A DNA stretch of 64,000 nucleotides from Desulfobacula toluolica Tol2 (lineage in GTDB: Bacteria; Desulfobacterota; Desulfobacteria; Desulfobacterales; Desulfobacteraceae), in NCBI RefSeq assembly GCF_000307105.1, contig NC_018645.1:4164001-4228000 (forward strand). Reading direction: 5' to 3'. How positions within the stretch are numbered: position 1 is the stretch's first letter; every line of letters starts with the position of its first letter. Positions 63,951 through 64,000 of this stretch are shown one piece after another. Made by a program: the position numbers and the translations under genes. The notes under the pieces were generated by a model that was given only the letters and a program-made list of their open reading frames with translations, had not been told where the DNA came from and searched no databases.

Positions 63951-64000
63951 TATAAAAACTGATTCGATTAAAGCTAAAAGCGTAAAAATTAAGTTGAAGG

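Overview
The window looks like chromosomal DNA of a sulfate-reducing deltaproteobacterium, probably Desulfobacterales (Desulfobacter/Desulfobacula-like). This is inferred from the AT-rich coding style, the sigma-54-controlled flagellar cluster, an acetyl-CoA hydrolase/transferase fused to a GNAT domain, a sodium:solute symporter with a tiny accessory protein, and many PAS and dCache kinases. No rRNA or tRNA gene was seen, so the placement rests on gene content only.

Bases 1-32,500 are a flagellar locus read on the minus strand. In transcription order it holds an HD-GYP response regulator; cheY overlapping a receiver-less sigma-54 activator; a large TPR protein with an FlrC-like activator; flgB-flgC-fliE-fliF-fliG-fliH-fliI-fliJ-motE; fliK-flgD-flgE; and fliL-fliM-fliN-fliO-fliP-fliQ-fliR-flhB-flhA-flhF-flhG-fliA, followed by a partial gene that runs off the left edge. 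Well-spaced sigma-54 promoters (-24/-12) stand before the TPR gene, flgB, fliK and fliL, so the locus reads as a regulatory cascade. The partial gene at the left edge is the most unusual item. It encodes a very acidic, single-pass membrane protein with six near-perfect copies, plus degenerate ones, of the short motif that FliM uses at its N terminus to bind phosphorylated CheY. It sits directly after fliA.

Bases 32,700-50,800 are housekeeping and metabolic genes: Lrp/AsnC regulator with a diaminopimelate decarboxylase-like gene, cutA, a flavodoxin-like reductase, the CoA-transferase/GNAT fusion, an acyl-CoA synthetase, two tRNA-dihydrouridine synthases, an HU/IHF protein, an MFS exporter, a DUF1848 protein, queF, an unknown protein with a recombinase-like C-terminal module, and a compact minus-strand operon hisI-hisG-aminotransferase-engB-era-HNH.

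Bases 50,800-60,340 hold a two-kinase, one-regulator sigma-54 system that was duplicated and then lost complementary parts. The upstream copy keeps both histidine kinases and a broken regulator. The downstream copy keeps the intact regulator and only scraps of the kinases. Between them lie paired upstream activator-like palindromes, a sigma-54 promoter, a 34-residue membrane protein and a sodium:solute symporter, which makes the symporter the likely target of the system. A 165-bp element with inverted-repeat ends lies next to the duplication breakpoint. The window closes with a complete carB.
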